The notes under the pieces were generated by a model. The model saw only the letters and a list, made by a program, of their open reading frames with translations, searched no databases and was not told the DNA's origin. A stretch of 64,000 bases of DNA. Origin: UBA7662 sp041688385. GTDB lineage: Bacteria > Bacteroidota > Bacteroidia > UBA7662. The translations under genes and the position numbers were made by a program. How positions within the stretch are numbered: the stretch's first letter is position 1; every line of letters begins with the position of its first letter. The stretch spans positions 22,705 to 86,704 of the forward strand of contig JBDNIH010000168.1 of assembly GCA_041688385.1 (NCBI GenBank). The letters run 5' to 3'. Positions 63,680 through 64,000 of this stretch are shown here, in pieces.

Positions 63680-64000
63680 GTGATACACGTTGTTCGGTAG
63701 CTGATACGGCTGTAATTACTGTTGGATCGCAAAATCCAGATGTAGGCGTAAGCCGTTTCATCACACCTACGTCGACCACGGTGGTTAACGGCTCGGCTCC
63801 AATTCCAGTAACTGTGGTCATTAAAAACTACGGTCCGGTACCGGCAACTAGTTTTGATATAGAGTATCGTGTGAACGGAGGAGCTTCTATTGTCACCAAC
63901 TCGATAACGAGCACGATTCCTCCTGGCGACTCGCTGCAGCACACCTTTACAGTATCTTGGACGCCGAATATTGGAGGTAACCTACGCATTTGTGCCAACA
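63679..64000 (+). pseudogene. Second giant surface protein, C-terminal fragment (cut by window end)
   Basis: In a third frame the homology resumes at SDTRCSVADTAVITVG and goes through the CARDB-like module (NYGPVPATSFDIEYRVNGGASI, TIPPGDSLQHTFTVSWTP) to the edge. Compared with the intact paralog about ten bases are missing at the junction. The sorting domain should lie beyond the window. Confidence 0.75.

Overview
The window is a chromosomal segment of a member of the Bacteroidota, probably an environmental relative of the Saprospirales, Chitinophagales or Sphingobacteriales; the class cannot be settled from this sequence. The evidence is a set of phylum-typical traits: promoter boxes of the form TAnnTTTG, near absence of Shine-Dalgarno sites, large secreted proteins ending in a type IX secretion (T9SS) sorting domain, a Porin_10-type putative porin, DUF2851 and DUF3467 proteins, and the gene order tRNAs-tuf-trnW-secE-nusG-rplKAJL-rpoBC.

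Layout. 1-3.9 kb: the end of an unknown gene, a decayed REP-associated transposase (RAYT), corA, and a secreted conserved Bacteroidota protein followed by about 570 bases of decayed sequence. 3.9-7.7 kb (minus): lpxK, purine nucleoside phosphorylase and a putative porin. 7.8-11.1 kb (plus): Nif3-like protein, C4 zinc-ribbon coiled-coil protein and a secreted repeat protein. 11.2-18.5 kb (minus): a small beta-barrel protein, then an operon pssA-purS-M28 peptidase-rsmI-lnt-suhB in which every adjacent pair overlaps; it ends in a wrecked Na+/solute symporter pseudogene. 18.5-31.7 kb (plus): secreted isoaspartyl peptidase, fatty acid desaturase, Mrp, Nfu, PyrF, a minus-strand tRNA-Pro, DUF2851-PspC-RmlD-like genes, an NSS transporter with a 47-residue partner missed by ordinary length cut-offs, an HhH protein, acyl-CoA dehydrogenase, rpsU, a XerC/D recombinase and hpf.

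31.7-44.9 kb is the core translation and transcription cluster: tRNA-Thr(TGT), Tyr(GTA), Gly(TCC), Thr(GGT), tuf, tRNA-Trp(CCA), secE, nusG, rplK, rplA, rplJ, rplL, rpoB (TTG start) and rpoC. It is punctuated by hairpins and closed by a strong terminator. 44.9-52.2 kb carries DUF3467, an unknown protein, a beta-barrel protein, a CrtI/CrtISO-like oxidoreductase, a T9SS-exported subtilase and dihydroorotase. 52.4-64 kb holds two tandem giant paralogous surface proteins (CARDB, beta-helix and lamin-tail-like domains). The first is intact and ends in a T9SS domain. The second is cut by two frameshifts and runs off the window.

I found no CRISPR array, rRNA, prophage or defence island. The most interesting signals are regulatory or evolutionary: promoters placed so close to ATG that transcripts should be leaderless, isolated Shine-Dalgarno sites at hpf and rpoC in a genome that otherwise lacks them, a hairpin overlapping the tRNA-operon promoter, a microprotein coupled to the NSS transporter, and the intact/broken giant paralog pair.
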